Position numbers and translations under genes: made by a program. Source: Acidobacteria bacterium Ga0077551 (GTDB lineage Bacteria; Pseudomonadota; Alphaproteobacteria; Caulobacterales; Hyphomonadaceae). Taken from it: a DNA stretch of 64,000 nt. The stretch lies in the NCBI GenBank assembly GCA_001464545.1, contig LNFC01000007.1, positions 1 through 64,000 of the forward strand. The letters are read 5' to 3'. Positions 52,376 to 63,467 of the stretch are shown piece after piece; position 1 is the stretch's first letter, and each line of letters starts with the position of its first letter. Below the pieces are notes generated by a model that searched no databases, was not told where the DNA came from, and was given only the letters and a program-made list of their open reading frames with translations.

Positions 52376-55300
52376 TTGGTCCGCCAGACCGCGTCCGTCA
52401 TTGTCATGGAGATACTCGGCGCCCTCGTCCTGGTGCTGATGGCGGCCGCCGCGTTGCTCCTCCTGCGCCTGTCAAGCGGCCCCCTCGATCTCAGCCCGTT
52501 TCGCGATGATGTCGAGCACGCGTTGACCGATGCACGCGACGGGCGCGTCGTCTCGATCGGCGCCCTGCAGCTCGAATGGTCGCCAGAATCGAAACGCGTC
52601 CAGATCACCGCGCAGGACGTGAGCCTGCTGGACGATGACGGCAGTGAGGCGGCCGAGGCGGCCAATTCCGAGATCGTGCTGTCGGCCTCGGCGCTGCTGC
52701 TTGGACACGTCGAGGTATTGCGCCTCAACCTGCGCGACGGCTGGATCGGGCTCGATCATCAGGGCGGCAATCTCTGGACGCTCGGCGGCGATCCGTTGCC
52801 GGAAATCAAGGCGCGGGCCCTGCCGACCACGCCGCAAGGCTGGATGGACTATGCCAACACGGTGCTGCCGGAATGGCTCGCGGCGCTGACGGAAACTGGC
52901 GAGACGCTGACTTTCGAATCGATCAGCTTTGACGGCTTCGAATTGCGCGTGCGCTCGGCCGATCTCGCCCTGCTCGGCACGGTGCAGCACACGACCGGAA
53001 ATCTGACCCGCGCGGAGGATGGCCTCAGCCTCAACCTCTCCGGCAGCGGCCTCGGCGATGGCCTTCCCGGCGGCATAGCCATCCGTATGCAGACGAGTGA
53101 GCGCGGCACGCGGATGCTGGCCGAGCTGGGCGTCGCAGACTGGCCGCTGGGCGAACTCCTCCGCCGCACAGGTCTCGGCGCGGAGGGCTCGCAGGGGCTC
53201 GATTCCAATTTCGAGGTCGCAGTCGGTTTCACGCAGAGTGCCGGCATCGAGGAGGTCCGGCTGAACGCCCGCAGCGGGGCTGGCACCCTCAAGATCCGCG
53301 ACTGGTCGGAGCCGGTGAAGGACCTGCGCATCTCGGCCGCCTATGGCCGCCCGGATGACAAGCTCGCACTGACGCTGGAGTCGACCGGCACCGGCGTGTT
53401 CAAGGGACGCGCCGAGCTGGAACTGGAAAAAGCCCTGACGGGCAAGGGCTTCCGCCCGTTCCGCCTGACAAGCCCGGCGCTGACCGCTAATCTGGTGCCG
53501 TTCCTCGAAGCGCCGCTCGACTTTGCGAGCGTGTCGGCGGCGGGTGAAGTCGATCTGAATGCGATCGCTGTGCGCAAGGCGACGGCGAAATTCGTGACCG
53601 GCGGCGCGGCGTTCGAACTTGCCGGCGACCTTGCGATGACGCCGGACTGGAAAGAGGGCGACGCACTGGTCATCGGAACCCTGGACGCGGGCGTGCCGGG
53701 CGCCCTGCCGCTGCAAACCGTGCTGGCGCTCTGGCCGGTAACGCTCGGCGAGGGTGCGCGCGATTTCGGCAAGGAGCGGGTCCTGGCCGGAACGGCGCGC
53801 GGTGCCAAGGGGCGCATAACGCTCCAGCGCGACAGCTTCGCGGAAGGCCACCTGCGCGACACCGATCTCGAAGTCACCTTCGCAGTGGACGGCGCGCAGG
53901 TGAAATTTCTCGACGATCTGCCAGCGGTTGAGAATGCCAGCGGCACCGGCCGGCTGACCGGCAACAGTTTCAAGGTCGTGCTCGACAAGGCCGAGTATGG
54001 GGGCTGGGTGGTCAGCGAAGGGTTGGTCGACTTTCCGGCCTTCAATCCGCGCGGCAAGGAGTTCCGCGTGTTCGCAAAGGGACGCGGCCCGGCGCGCAAT
54101 ATCGTCCGTACACTGGCAGAATCGCGGCTGGAGTTTGATCTGGATCCGGCGCGGGTCTCCGGCGATGCGGAAATGACCTACGAGATGTTCCGCCCGGCGC
54201 GCGATGACGTGGCCTACGAGGACATGCGTTTCACCGGTTTCGGCACCGTCCGCAATGGCGGCCTCAAGGGCGCGGCGTTCGGGTTCGATTTGACCGGCGG
54301 CGCACTGAAGGTGAACCTCGACCAGAACGGCATCGTCATGACCGGACAGGCCAGCCTCGGCCCCTCTCCGGTGAATTTCGTCTGGAAGGACAGTTTCGCG
54401 GACGACGGCAAGCCGGCGGACCTGACGGCGACGGGCGTCATGACGGCAGACTTCCTCAACGGATTCGGCCTGCTGGGGCGCGCCTACATGACCGGTGAGG
54501 CGCCCATTGACGTGAAAGCGACGCTCGAAGGCGCCGATCTGGAGACCGCCATCGTGCAGGCCGACTTCAAGGACGCCCGGCTGGATATCGCGGAGATCGG
54601 CTGGCTGAAGCCGCGCGGCGGCGCCTCGGACGCCACCATCAACTACGCCCGGGCCGGCGAGAACATGACGTCCAAGGTCAAGTTCACGGCAGACGGCGCA
54701 GCGCTCGACGGCGACTTCACGCTGCGCGCGTCCGATTCGCGGCTCGTCTCCGCTGACCTGCGCCGCGCCTTCTTCCGGAACGTGGCGGACGTGAACGGCA
54801 AGATGAGCCGGGGCGCAGCGGACCAGATCATCCTGACACTGGGCGGCAAGCATCTCGACATTTCCGGCCTGATGCCGGGGCTCGGTGGGCTTAGCGGCGA
54901 AGAGGGCAAGGCGGGCTCGCCGATGACCCTGACGGCGGCGGTGGACCGGTTGACGCTTCGGCCCGGGCTGGACCTGCGCAGCGCCGAGCTGGTGCTGATG
55001 ACCAACCGGACCGGTCTCGAAACAGTGACCGCAAACGGAATCGCAGGCGATGGCGCCCCGCTGGTCGCCTCGATCGATGCAAGCGGCAGCGGTCCTGCCC
55101 GCCTCAGCGTCACCTCCGGCGACGCAGGCTTCCTCGCGAGCGCGTTCCTGAACACGGATTTCATCTCGGGCGGCACGGTTGAGATCAACGGCACGCTCGA
55201 GCAGGCGGCGACGCCGGCCAACCTGATGGTGAAGATATCGGATGCGCGGATGAGCGACGCGCCGTTCCTGACGCAGATCCTCTCGCTCGCCTCGCTGCGC

Positions 55301-55762
55301 GGCCTCGCCGATACGCTCGGCGGCGACGGCGTGATGTTCAGCCGGATCGACTTACCGCTGAAGATTTCCGGCGGGCGCTACATCATCAACGGCGCCAAGG
55401 CGCAGGGGCCGGCGCTGGGCCTGACAGCGAGCGGCTTCATCGATTCCAGGACGACCGATATCGAGATCGACGGCGTGCTGGTGCCGAGCTTCGGCATGAA
55501 CTCCGCCCTCGGAGGAATTCCGATCCTGGGCGACCTCGTCGTCGGCCGCGACGGGGAGGGCGTGTTCTCGCTCACCTACGGCGTGCGCGGCAAGCTCGAC
55601 AAGGCAAACGTCTCGGTCAACCCGCTCTCGGCGCTGGCGCCGGGCGTCATCCGCCGCATCTTCGAAAACCCCTCCGACACGAAAATCCCGGAAGCCAAAC
55701 CCCGCGCCCCGGACGCGCCGCTTCCGAAGGAACTGCCTCCGATCAAGGACGAGACGTTCTAA
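52376..55762 (+). CDS. AsmA-like/YhdP-type giant envelope protein
   Basis: 1128 aa. One N-terminal membrane helix (about residues 8-35, MEILGALVLVLMAAAALLLL region), then a long beta-rich periplasmic chain typical of YhdP/DUF3971 proteins and a C-terminal AsmA-like domain (LKISGGRYIINGAKAQGPAL, then IPILGDLVVGRDGEGVFSLTY). YhdP and relatives form bridge-like channels that move phospholipids to the outer membrane. Start chosen as TTG 52376 because AGGAG lies 7 bases upstream; TTG 52361 and ATG 52406 are alternatives. Confidence 0.85.
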   Translation: MVRQTASVIVMEILGALVLVLMAAAALLLLRLSSGPLDLSPFRDDVEHALTDARDGRVVSIGALQLEWSPESKRVQITAQDVSLLDDDGSEAAEAANSEIVLSASALLLGHVEVLRLNLRDGWIGLDHQGGNLWTLGGDPLPEIKARALPTTPQGWMDYANTVLPEWLAALTETGETLTFESISFDGFELRVRSADLALLGTVQHTTGNLTRAEDGLSLNLSGSGLGDGLPGGIAIRMQTSERGTRMLAELGVADWPLGELLRRTGLGAEGSQGLDSNFEVAVGFTQSAGIEEVRLNARSGAGTLKIRDWSEPVKDLRISAAYGRPDDKLALTLESTGTGVFKGRAELELEKALTGKGFRPFRLTSPALTANLVPFLEAPLDFASVSAAGEVDLNAIAVRKATAKFVTGGAAFELAGDLAMTPDWKEGDALVIGTLDAGVPGALPLQTVLALWPVTLGEGARDFGKERVLAGTARGAKGRITLQRDSFAEGHLRDTDLEVTFAVDGAQVKFLDDLPAVENASGTGRLTGNSFKVVLDKAEYGGWVVSEGLVDFPAFNPRGKEFRVFAKGRGPARNIVRTLAESRLEFDLDPARVSGDAEMTYEMFRPARDDVAYEDMRFTGFGTVRNGGLKGAAFGFDLTGGALKVNLDQNGIVMTGQASLGPSPVNFVWKDSFADDGKPADLTATGVMTADFLNGFGLLGRAYMTGEAPIDVKATLEGADLETAIVQADFKDARLDIAEIGWLKPRGGASDATINYARAGENMTSKVKFTADGAALDGDFTLRASDSRLVSADLRRAFFRNVADVNGKMSRGAADQIILTLGGKHLDISGLMPGLGGLSGEEGKAGSPMTLTAAVDRLTLRPGLDLRSAELVLMTNRTGLETVTANGIAGDGAPLVASIDASGSGPARLSVTSGDAGFLASAFLNTDFISGGTVEINGTLEQAATPANLMVKISDARMSDAPFLTQILSLASLRGLADTLGGDGVMFSRIDLPLKISGGRYIINGAKAQGPALGLTASGFIDSRTTDIEIDGVLVPSFGMNSALGGIPILGDLVVGRDGEGVFSLTYGVRGKLDKANVSVNPLSALAPGVIRRIFENPSDTKIPEAKPRAPDAPLPKELPPIKDETF

Positions 55763-55776
55763 GGCGCCCCAATCAT

Positions 55777-55853
55777 CCGCTCATCCCCGCGCAGGCGGGG
55801 ATCGGGTCAGGGACATGCCGATTGGGACCCCCGCCTGCGCGGGGGTGAGCGGG
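55777..55853. repeat. REP-like long inverted repeat between convergent genes
   Basis: Two arms of about 25 bases (55777-55801 and 55828-55852) are imperfect inverses of each other, and each is itself palindromic (CCCCGC-GCAG-GCGGGG and CCCCCGC-CTGC-GCGGGGG). This doubled structure is like the dispersed palindromic repeats found between genes in many Alphaproteobacteria. It lies between the AsmA-like gene and tyrS and probably also ends both messages. Confidence 0.7.
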
Positions 55854-55868
55854 TGTCGGGAAGCGAGT

Positions 55869-57119
55869 TTACCCCGCCTTGATCAGCGCATGCCGCTTCT
55901 TGCCGGCCGAAATCTTGATCGCCCCATCTTTCAGATCGGCGGACGAGACTTTCGCATTCGGATCGGTCACCGCTTCATCGTTGACGCGGATGGCGCCCTG
56001 TTCGATCAGACGCCGCGCTTCACCGTTAGACTTGGAAAGTCCGGCCGCCGTGCAGGCCGCTGCGACCAGCATGCCGGCATCAAGCTCCGCCTGCGGAACA
56101 AGTGCCGTCGGCAGGGAGTCGGATGACGCACCCGCGCTGAACACGGCCTTTGCGGCAGCCTCCGCTTCCTTCGCCGCCGCTTCCCCGTGCAGCAAGGTCG
56201 TCGCGGCATTGGCGAGCGCGATCTTCGCGTCATTGATCTCCGAGCCCTGCAGCGCTTCCAGCTTGACAATTTTGTCGAGCGGCAATTCCGTGAACAGCCG
56301 CAGGAACCGTCCGACATCCGCATCTTCGGTGTTGCGCCAGAATTGCCAAAATTCGTAGGGGCTCTTGCGATCCGCGTTCAGCCAGACCGCTCCATCGGCC
56401 GTCTTGCCCATCTTGGCGCCCGACGCGGTCGTGATCAGTGGACAGGTGAGACCGAAAGCCGATCCACCCACCACCTTGTGGACGAGGTCGACGCCGCCGA
56501 CGATGTTGCCCCACTGGTCCGAGCCGCCAAACTGAACGCGGCAGTTCCGTGAACGGAAGAGTTCGAGGAAGTCGTAGGACTGCATCAGCAGGTAGTTGAA
56601 CTCGAGGAAAGTGTAGGGTTGCTCGGACTCGAGACGGCGAGCGACCGTCTCCTGCTTGATCATCGTATTGATGGTGAAGTGCGTGCCGATTTCCCGCAGG
56701 AGGTCGATGTAGCCGAGCTTGCCCAGCCAATCGTCATTGTTGACCATGACAGCGTCGGTCGGGCCATCGCCGAATTTCAGGTACTTCGCATAGGCCGATT
56801 TGATCCCCTCGATGTTGGAGGCGATCTGCGCGTCGGTCAGGATCGGACGCGACTTGTCCTTGTCGGTCGGGTCGCCCACCTTGGTTGTGCCGCCGCCGAT
56901 GAGCACGATGGGTTTGCCGCCACACTTCTGGAAGTGCCGCAGCATCATGATCGTCACCATGTTGCCGACATGCAGGCTGGTCGCCGTTGCGTCATAGCCG
57001 ACATAGGCCACCGGAACCCCTGACATGCAGTAGCTGTCAAGCTCGGCCGGGTGGGTGGCCTGCTTGATGAAGCCGCGCCAGCTGAGCTCGCGCAGGAATT
57101 CCGACTTGTATTCGCTCAT
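55869..57119 (-). CDS. tyrS: Tyrosyl-tRNA synthetase
   Basis: 416 aa. Class I synthetase charging tRNA-Tyr. HIGH-like motif SLHVGN (about residue 48), a KMSKS variant KMGKT (in GAKMGKTADGA), and a C-terminal S4 RNA-binding domain (about 350-412: SNGEARRLIEQGAIRVNDEAV). ATG 57119 is chosen by homology and GGAG upstream; the open frame continues to 57443 through the divergent anmK gene. Confidence 0.96.
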   Translation of the reverse strand: MSEYKSEFLRELSWRGFIKQATHPAELDSYCMSGVPVAYVGYDATATSLHVGNMVTIMMLRHFQKCGGKPIVLIGGGTTKVGDPTDKDKSRPILTDAQIASNIEGIKSAYAKYLKFGDGPTDAVMVNNDDWLGKLGYIDLLREIGTHFTINTMIKQETVARRLESEQPYTFLEFNYLLMQSYDFLELFRSRNCRVQFGGSDQWGNIVGGVDLVHKVVGGSAFGLTCPLITTASGAKMGKTADGAVWLNADRKSPYEFWQFWRNTEDADVGRFLRLFTELPLDKIVKLEALQGSEINDAKIALANAATTLLHGEAAAKEAEAAAKAVFSAGASSDSLPTALVPQAELDAGMLVAAACTAAGLSKSNGEARRLIEQGAIRVNDEAVTDPNAKVSSADLKDGAIKISAGKKRHALIKAG

Positions 57120-57171
57120 GTTCTTGTGTCTCCGTTGAGCAGACGCGCGCCTAACACGGAAAGGTCTGGGC

Positions 57172-58311
57172 TTGAACACGGCTACGGAAAAAACAACGCC
57201 CCCTACCACCCCCGTCTGGGTCGCCGGCTTCATGTCCGGCACCTCGCTGGACGCCGTGGACGCCGCCATGATCCTGACGGACGGGGAGAAGGTCACCGAC
57301 TTTGGCCCGGCGGTAGAGCGCAAGTATTCGGCGCAGGAGCGCGCGGTCCTGCAGGCCGCGACCGACGCGGCCAGGGCCTGGAACTGGATAGGGCCGATCC
57401 CGGAAGCGCCCTTCCGGGCCGCTCTCGAAGTGATCACGCGCACGCATTACGAGGCCTGGATGCTGCTGACCTCGCCCGCCCGGGCGCCGGTCCCGCTGCT
57501 GGCCGGCGTCCACGGGCAGACCGTGCTGCACCGGCGCGCGACCCCCGGCCAGAAGGGCGCGACGCTGCAGCTGGTGGACCCCTTCAGCCTGCGCAAGACG
57601 ATGGGCGTGCCGCTGGTGTGTGACTTCCGCTCGGCCGATGTCGAGGCCGGCGGCCAGGGCGCGCCGCTGGCGCCGGCCTATCACGGCGCCCTGATGACCC
57701 GGCTCGGCGGCGAAGCGGCGGTCGTGCTGAACCTCGGCGGCGTGGCCAACATCACTGCGCGTCTCGCCGATGGCACGCTGATCGCCTGCGACACCGGCCC
57801 GGCCAACGGGCCCATTGACGAATGGGTGGAACGCCACGGCAAGGGCACGCACGATGCCGGCGGCAAGCTCGCACTCGCCGGCAAGGTGGATACCGCCCGA
57901 TTGGCGCGGCTGATGAGCCATTCCTGGTTCTTGGAAAAGCTGCCCAAATCGCTCGACCGGTATGACTTCAATGCCGGGATGGCCGAGGGCTTGTCGCTCG
58001 AAGACGGCGCCGCGACCCTGACGGCGTTTTCGGCCGCAGCCGTCGCCGCCGGCATTGATCAGCTCCCCGAAAAACCGGCACGCGTGATCGCCTGCGGCGG
58101 CGGCCGGCACAATCCAGCGCTGATGGCCGCCCTGCGCGGCGCCTTGCCCTGCAAGCTGATGTCAGCCGAAGAAGCAGGCTGGCGCGGCGATTCGATCGAG
58201 GCGGAAGCGTTCGCTTACCTCGCCGCGCGCCGGATGCGGGAGTTGCCCCTCAGCTGGCCGATGACGACCGGCGTACCCAAGCCGCTAACCGGCGGGCAGA
58301 TCTTCCTCTAG
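57172..58311 (+). CDS. anmK: Anhydro-N-acetylmuramic acid kinase AnmK
   Basis: 379 aa. Recycles cell-wall sugar by phosphorylating 1,6-anhydroMurNAc. The N-terminal ATPase-fold motif GFMSGTSLDAVDAAM and the NLGGVANIT and DTGPAN phosphate-binding segments are present, as is the C-terminal CGGGRHNPALM. Starts with TTG 57172 after GGAAAGG. tyrS and anmK are commonly divergent neighbours in Alphaproteobacteria. Its stop shares CTAG with the stop of the convergent acetyltransferase gene. Confidence 0.94.
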   Translation: MNTATEKTTPPTTPVWVAGFMSGTSLDAVDAAMILTDGEKVTDFGPAVERKYSAQERAVLQAATDAARAWNWIGPIPEAPFRAALEVITRTHYEAWMLLTSPARAPVPLLAGVHGQTVLHRRATPGQKGATLQLVDPFSLRKTMGVPLVCDFRSADVEAGGQGAPLAPAYHGALMTRLGGEAAVVLNLGGVANITARLADGTLIACDTGPANGPIDEWVERHGKGTHDAGGKLALAGKVDTARLARLMSHSWFLEKLPKSLDRYDFNAGMAEGLSLEDGAATLTAFSAAAVAAGIDQLPEKPARVIACGGGRHNPALMAALRGALPCKLMSAEEAGWRGDSIEAEAFAYLAARRMRELPLSWPMTTGVPKPLTGGQIFL

Positions 58312-58784
58312 CTGCGGGCAAGGCCCGTGAGGCTGTCGCCCTCAAGCCGGTAGATCGTCCACTCGTCCATCGGCTTTGCGCCGAGGGAGAGGTAGAAATC
58401 GATCGACGGTTTGTTCCAGTCGAGCACCGACCATTCGAGCCGGCCGCAGCCGCGCTCGACGGCGATTTCGGCGAGCCGTTTCAGAAGCGCCTTGCCGTAG
58501 CCTTTTCCGCGCTGGGCCGGGTCCACGAACAGGTCTTCCAGATAGAGGCCCGGTTTGGCGAGAAAAGTTGAGAAGTTATGGAAGAAGAGTGCGAAGCCTT
58601 GCGGTCCCTTTCGATCTTCGATCAGCAACACTTCGGCATAGGGTCGTACGCCAAAGAGGCTGCCGCGAAGCGACTCTGCATCCGCAACGCATACATCTGA
58701 CAGCTTTTCATATTCCGCGAGCGCGCGGATGAACCGGAGAATCGTTTCCGTATCCCGCTCATCCGCGAACCTGATCTCTGCCAT
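58308..58784 (-). CDS. GNAT acetyltransferase, diamine/spermidine acetyltransferase-like
   Basis: 158 aa. GNAT fold with acetyl-CoA-binding motif QRGKGYGK and the preceding LYLEDLFVDPA strand. The FFHNFSTFLAKPG and WSVLDWNKPSIDFYLSLGA segments resemble eukaryotic-type SSAT (diamine acetyltransferase) and thialysine acetyltransferases. The substrate is probably a small amine, but this is not certain. It follows the alpha/beta hydrolase gene by 11 bases on the same strand. Confidence 0.87.
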   Translation of the reverse strand: MAEIRFADERDTETILRFIRALAEYEKLSDVCVADAESLRGSLFGVRPYAEVLLIEDRKGPQGFALFFHNFSTFLAKPGLYLEDLFVDPAQRGKGYGKALLKRLAEIAVERGCGRLEWSVLDWNKPSIDFYLSLGAKPMDEWTIYRLEGDSLTGLARS

Positions 58785-58795
58785 GCCCGCCAGTC

Positions 58796-59515
58796 CTATT
58801 CTTCGAAGTCGTCTTCGTCCTCGACCACGTCCGCATCGACGCCTTCTTCAGCCTCGAGGCGCAGCTTGTTCTCGGCTTCATCAAGGCGGCGGACCAGGTA
58901 TTCCTCGCAGACGCCGAGCAGTTCTTCGCGCTTGTCGACGTAGAAGTGGTTGGCGCCCTTGATCTTGGCGCGCTCGACCTTGTGGCCCTTCTGCACGCGG
59001 ACCTTCGACAGCGCCCGTTCGACATCTTCCGGCGTCGCGATGGAATCGGCGTCGCCCGCCACGATCAGGCCTGAGGCCGGGCAGGGGGCGAGGAAGGACA
59101 GGTCGTAATGGTTGGCCGGCGGGGAGATGGCGAGGAAACCATCGATTTCCGGGCGGCGCATCAGCAGCTGCAGCGTGATCCAGGCCCCGAACGAATAGCC
59201 GGCGCACCAGACCAGGCGCGGGCTTTCCGAGAGGTTTTCGACATAGTCGAGCACATAAGCGGCGTCTTCGAGTTCGCCGATGCCCTGGTCATAAACGCCC
59301 TGCGAGCGGCCGACGCCCCGGGAATTGTAGCGCAGGACGCCGAAACCATGCCGTTCGAACAGCTGATAAAGCATGATCGTGACCGGATCCTGCATCGTTC
59401 CGCCCGCTTTTGGGTGCGGATGAAGGATCAGCGCGATCGGCGCGCCCGGATATGGGGGCTCGGTGTAACGCGCTTCGATCCGCCCTTGCGGGCCCGGAAT
59501 GATGATTTCTGCCAT
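58796..59515 (-). CDS. Alpha/beta hydrolase
   Basis: 239 aa. Typical fold: LILHPHPKAGGTM oxyanion region, nucleophile elbow GYSFGAW (Ser), catalytic Asp near GDADSIATPEDV and His in ANHFYV. The C-terminal 40 residues are strongly acidic. The family is common next to Suf genes in Alphaproteobacteria; substrate unknown. ATG 59515 is the start; the open frame to 59731 reads antisense to the divergent cysteine desulfurase. Confidence 0.88.
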   Translation of the reverse strand: MAEIIIPGPQGRIEARYTEPPYPGAPIALILHPHPKAGGTMQDPVTIMLYQLFERHGFGVLRYNSRGVGRSQGVYDQGIGELEDAAYVLDYVENLSESPRLVWCAGYSFGAWITLQLLMRRPEIDGFLAISPPANHYDLSFLAPCPASGLIVAGDADSIATPEDVERALSKVRVQKGHKVERAKIKGANHFYVDKREELLGVCEEYLVRRLDEAENKLRLEAEEGVDADVVEDEDDFEE

Positions 59516-59626
59516 CTGATCCTCGGCTGTTTTCAGGTGAAGCGGGCGAGATAGGCCAAATCGGCCGCGAAATGCAAATTTTTCTGCAGGGTGCGGCCTC
59601 GGCCGGAAAAGCCTATATAAGAAGCC

Positions 59627-60772
59627 ATGATCTATGCCGACTATAACGCAACCGCCCCGATGCGGCCGGAAGCCCGGGACGCTGTGCTGGCGGCGCTGGC
59701 GCTGGGCGCGGCGAATCCGTCGTCGGTGCACCAGTCCGGGCGGGCGGCGCGTGCCGTGGTGGAGAAGGCCCGGGGCCAGATCGGCGCGGCCATCGGTTCA
59801 CGGACCGCGGACATCCTGTTTACCAGCGGCGGCACTGAATCACTGGCGCTGGCCATCCAGGGCGCCGTCCTGGCGCTGGACGACAAGGCGACGCTGATCG
59901 TCTCCGCCATCGAGCATGAGGCGGCCAGCAAGGCCGCTGCCTATGCCGGTGTGCCGGTGGAGACGGCCTATGTGGGCGCGGACGGACGGGTTGACCTCGC
60001 AGATCTCGGCGCCCGGCTGGCAGCCTGGGACGCGGGGCTGAAGGGCACGCCCATCCTGGTGCTGATGCTGGCGAACAACGAGACAGGCATCCTTCAGCCC
60101 GTGTCTGAAGCGGCAGCGCTCGTGCGCGGGGCCGGTGGTTTGACCGTGTGTGACGCGGTGCAGGCCTTCGGCAAGGTTCAGGTGAATGCCGCGCTGCTAG
60201 GCGCTGATTATATCGCGCTCTCGGCGCACAAGATCGGCGGCCCGCAGGGTGTGGGCGCGCTCTGGCACCGCGCAGGCGCGCCGCTGAAAGCGCTGCAATA
60301 TGGCGGCGGGCAGGAGCGGGGACTGCGGTCAGGCACGGAAAACGTCGCGGGCATCGCCGGATTTGGCGCCGCGGCCGAGGCAGCCGTGCGCGACCTGCCG
60401 AAGTACGCCGCGTTGGCAAAGCCCCGCGACGCGATGGAAGCCCGCCTCAAAGCCGAGGGCGGCGTGACGGTCATCGGCGAGGGCTCGCCCCGTCTTGCCG
60501 GCACCTCGAATTTCGCCCGCCCGGGTTTCCGGGCGGAAACCCAGGTGATGGCGCTTGATCTCGCGGGCGTGTGCGTTTCGGCGGGCTCGGCCTGCTCGTC
60601 GGGCAAGGTGAAGAGATCGCTTGTGCTGCTCGCGATGGGCGCCGATGACGCCCTTGCGGAATCGGCCATTCGCACCAGCTTCGGCTGGGACACCAAACCG
60701 GAAGACTTCGAGCGCGTCGGGGACGCCTGGCTCGAGGCCGCCCGGAGAACTGTACTGAAGGAAACTGTGTGA
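59627..60772 (+). CDS. Cysteine desulfurase (NifS/IscS type)
   Basis: 381 aa. PLP-dependent enzyme giving sulfur for Fe-S clusters. PLP Lys202 in SAHKIGG and the catalytic Cys323 loop SAGSACSSGK are intact. The loop is of the IscS/NifS form. First gene of the Suf operon in this window; no IscR-type regulator gene lies upstream, where the divergent hydrolase starts 111 bases away. Its stop overlaps the small lipoprotein start (TGATG). Confidence 0.94.
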   Translation: MIYADYNATAPMRPEARDAVLAALALGAANPSSVHQSGRAARAVVEKARGQIGAAIGSRTADILFTSGGTESLALAIQGAVLALDDKATLIVSAIEHEAASKAAAYAGVPVETAYVGADGRVDLADLGARLAAWDAGLKGTPILVLMLANNETGILQPVSEAAALVRGAGGLTVCDAVQAFGKVQVNAALLGADYIALSAHKIGGPQGVGALWHRAGAPLKALQYGGGQERGLRSGTENVAGIAGFGAAAEAAVRDLPKYAALAKPRDAMEARLKAEGGVTVIGEGSPRLAGTSNFARPGFRAETQVMALDLAGVCVSAGSACSSGKVKRSLVLLAMGADDALAESAIRTSFGWDTKPEDFERVGDAWLEAARRTVLKETV

Positions 60773-60971
60773 TGACCCAGATCAAAAGCCATGTGCTCCG
60801 GATTGTTGTGCTGTCGGGCCTGCTCGCACTTTCGGGCTGCGTGATCCTCGATGATGTCTATGATGAAGCCGCGCGCAGTGCCTGCGAGGACGAAATCGAT
60901 GGAAAAGCGCGGGTCGATTGTTACGACAGGGCCGACGAAGCCCGGCGTGAAAGAGACAGGAACCGAGAGTG

Positions 60972-60972
<1 letters not shown>
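60772..60972 (+). CDS. Small lipoprotein between cysteine desulfurase and sufB
   Basis: 66 aa, not assigned to a named family. Lipobox ALSGC (Cys23) predicts an outer- or inner-membrane lipoprotein. The short mature part is highly charged, with two further Cys ([15 protein letters not shown]) and an Arg/Glu tail. It overlaps both neighbours (TGATG junctions), so it is translated with the Suf genes. Its role is unknown; an unrelated passenger gene is possible. Confidence 0.7.
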
Positions 60973-62533
<1,561 letters not shown>

Positions 62534-62534
<1 letters not shown>

Positions 62535-63244
62535 TGATGAAATCGGGAATTGCGGGACTTGCCTTCGTGATGGCCGCCGCGTGTACGCCGGCAGCCGAGG
62601 TTGCTCCGGCTGCGGATGAAACAGTGGTTGCGGCAACCGAGGCGGCCACGCCGACCTGCGCGGAGGCCGAGGCGGCGACCGGCACGATGATTCCGAAAAT
62701 TGACCTCTGCAAGATCGAGCTCGGCGCCGGCGAGCCGGCCGTGTTCGTGTCGTCCGATCCGATGACGGAAGGCGAAGGCACCCTGCGCGTTGAACTCATG
62801 GCCGCAGACGGCACGTCGCTGCAGCTGATCGATGAGACCGCCACGAGCGCCTACACCTATCCCTATGTCGAGGATATCGACGGCGACGGCGCGGTCGACA
62901 TCATGGTGCCCCTGCTGACCGGCAACGTGAACACGAGCTACGCGGTCTGGCTGAAAGGCGCCGATGGCCTGTTCTTCCGCGCGGGCGAACTGGGCGGTGT
63001 CAGTATCGGACACACGCCGGAAGGCCTGATTGCCGCTTCGGGACGCTCCAGCGCCTCGGAATGGGAAACCGGCTATTTCCGGGTTTCCAACGGCGCCCTC
63101 GAAGAGATCGCCGCCGTGGTTAACCGCGCAGACCCGGAGCCGGGCGAGCCGACCCTGACTGTGCCAGCCTGCGAGGTTATCAGGGTCGCCGAAGGCGTGG
63201 ACCCGGCGCCTTTCTGCCAGTCCGTGCCCGCCATCCCGGGCTGA
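62534..63244 (+). CDS. Lipoprotein of unknown function inserted in the suf operon
   Basis: 236 aa. Lipobox MAAAC (Cys15), an Ala/Glu/Thr-rich linker, then a beta-rich domain with a calcium-binding-like D-x-D-x-D turn (DIDGDGAVDIMVPL) of the FG-GAP/integrin-like kind, and a C-terminal Cys pair. Not recognised as a Suf protein. The start overlaps the sufB stop by one base, so it is transcribed with sufB; the role is unknown. Confidence 0.72.
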
Positions 63245-63307
63245 TCCGGCCCGGAACTTGCTGCCTTTCCTCCCGAAGCGGCCGATGCGAGCCGTTCGGA
63301 GGAAGCC

Positions 63308-63385
63308 ATGTTGAAAGAACTCGCCGCCCTGGCCGTGATCTGCGTTGCCGTATTTCTGGCGCCGCTGATGGCTGTGGCCGCCTGA
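63308..63385 (+). CDS. 25-residue membrane microprotein candidate
   Basis: ATG 63308 is 3 bases after a strong ribosome site (GGAGGAAG, 63297-63304) in the sufB-sufC gap. The peptide (MLKELAALAVICVAVFLAPL, then MAVAA) is a short charged start followed by a single hydrophobic helix, like known single-pass microproteins. It is too short to assign. Confidence 0.45.
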   Translation: MLKELAALAVICVAVFLAPLMAVAA

Positions 63386-63467
63386 AATTCGGGGAAACCT
63401 GTATTGCGCCTGCGGCAAACTCCGCTTTGTGCTTTCAAATCCTCCCGGGGCGCCCTAAATCCCCGGC

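Noticed and set aside
52472-54853. 793-codon minus-strand open frame inside the AsmA-like gene
   Set aside because: Antisense shadow; composition dominated by Arg, Ala and Gly with no domains, and the plus-strand protein has clear family regions throughout.
57120-57443. N-terminal extension of TyrS
   Set aside because: The extension would read antisense through anmK; TyrS homology begins at the ATG at 57119.
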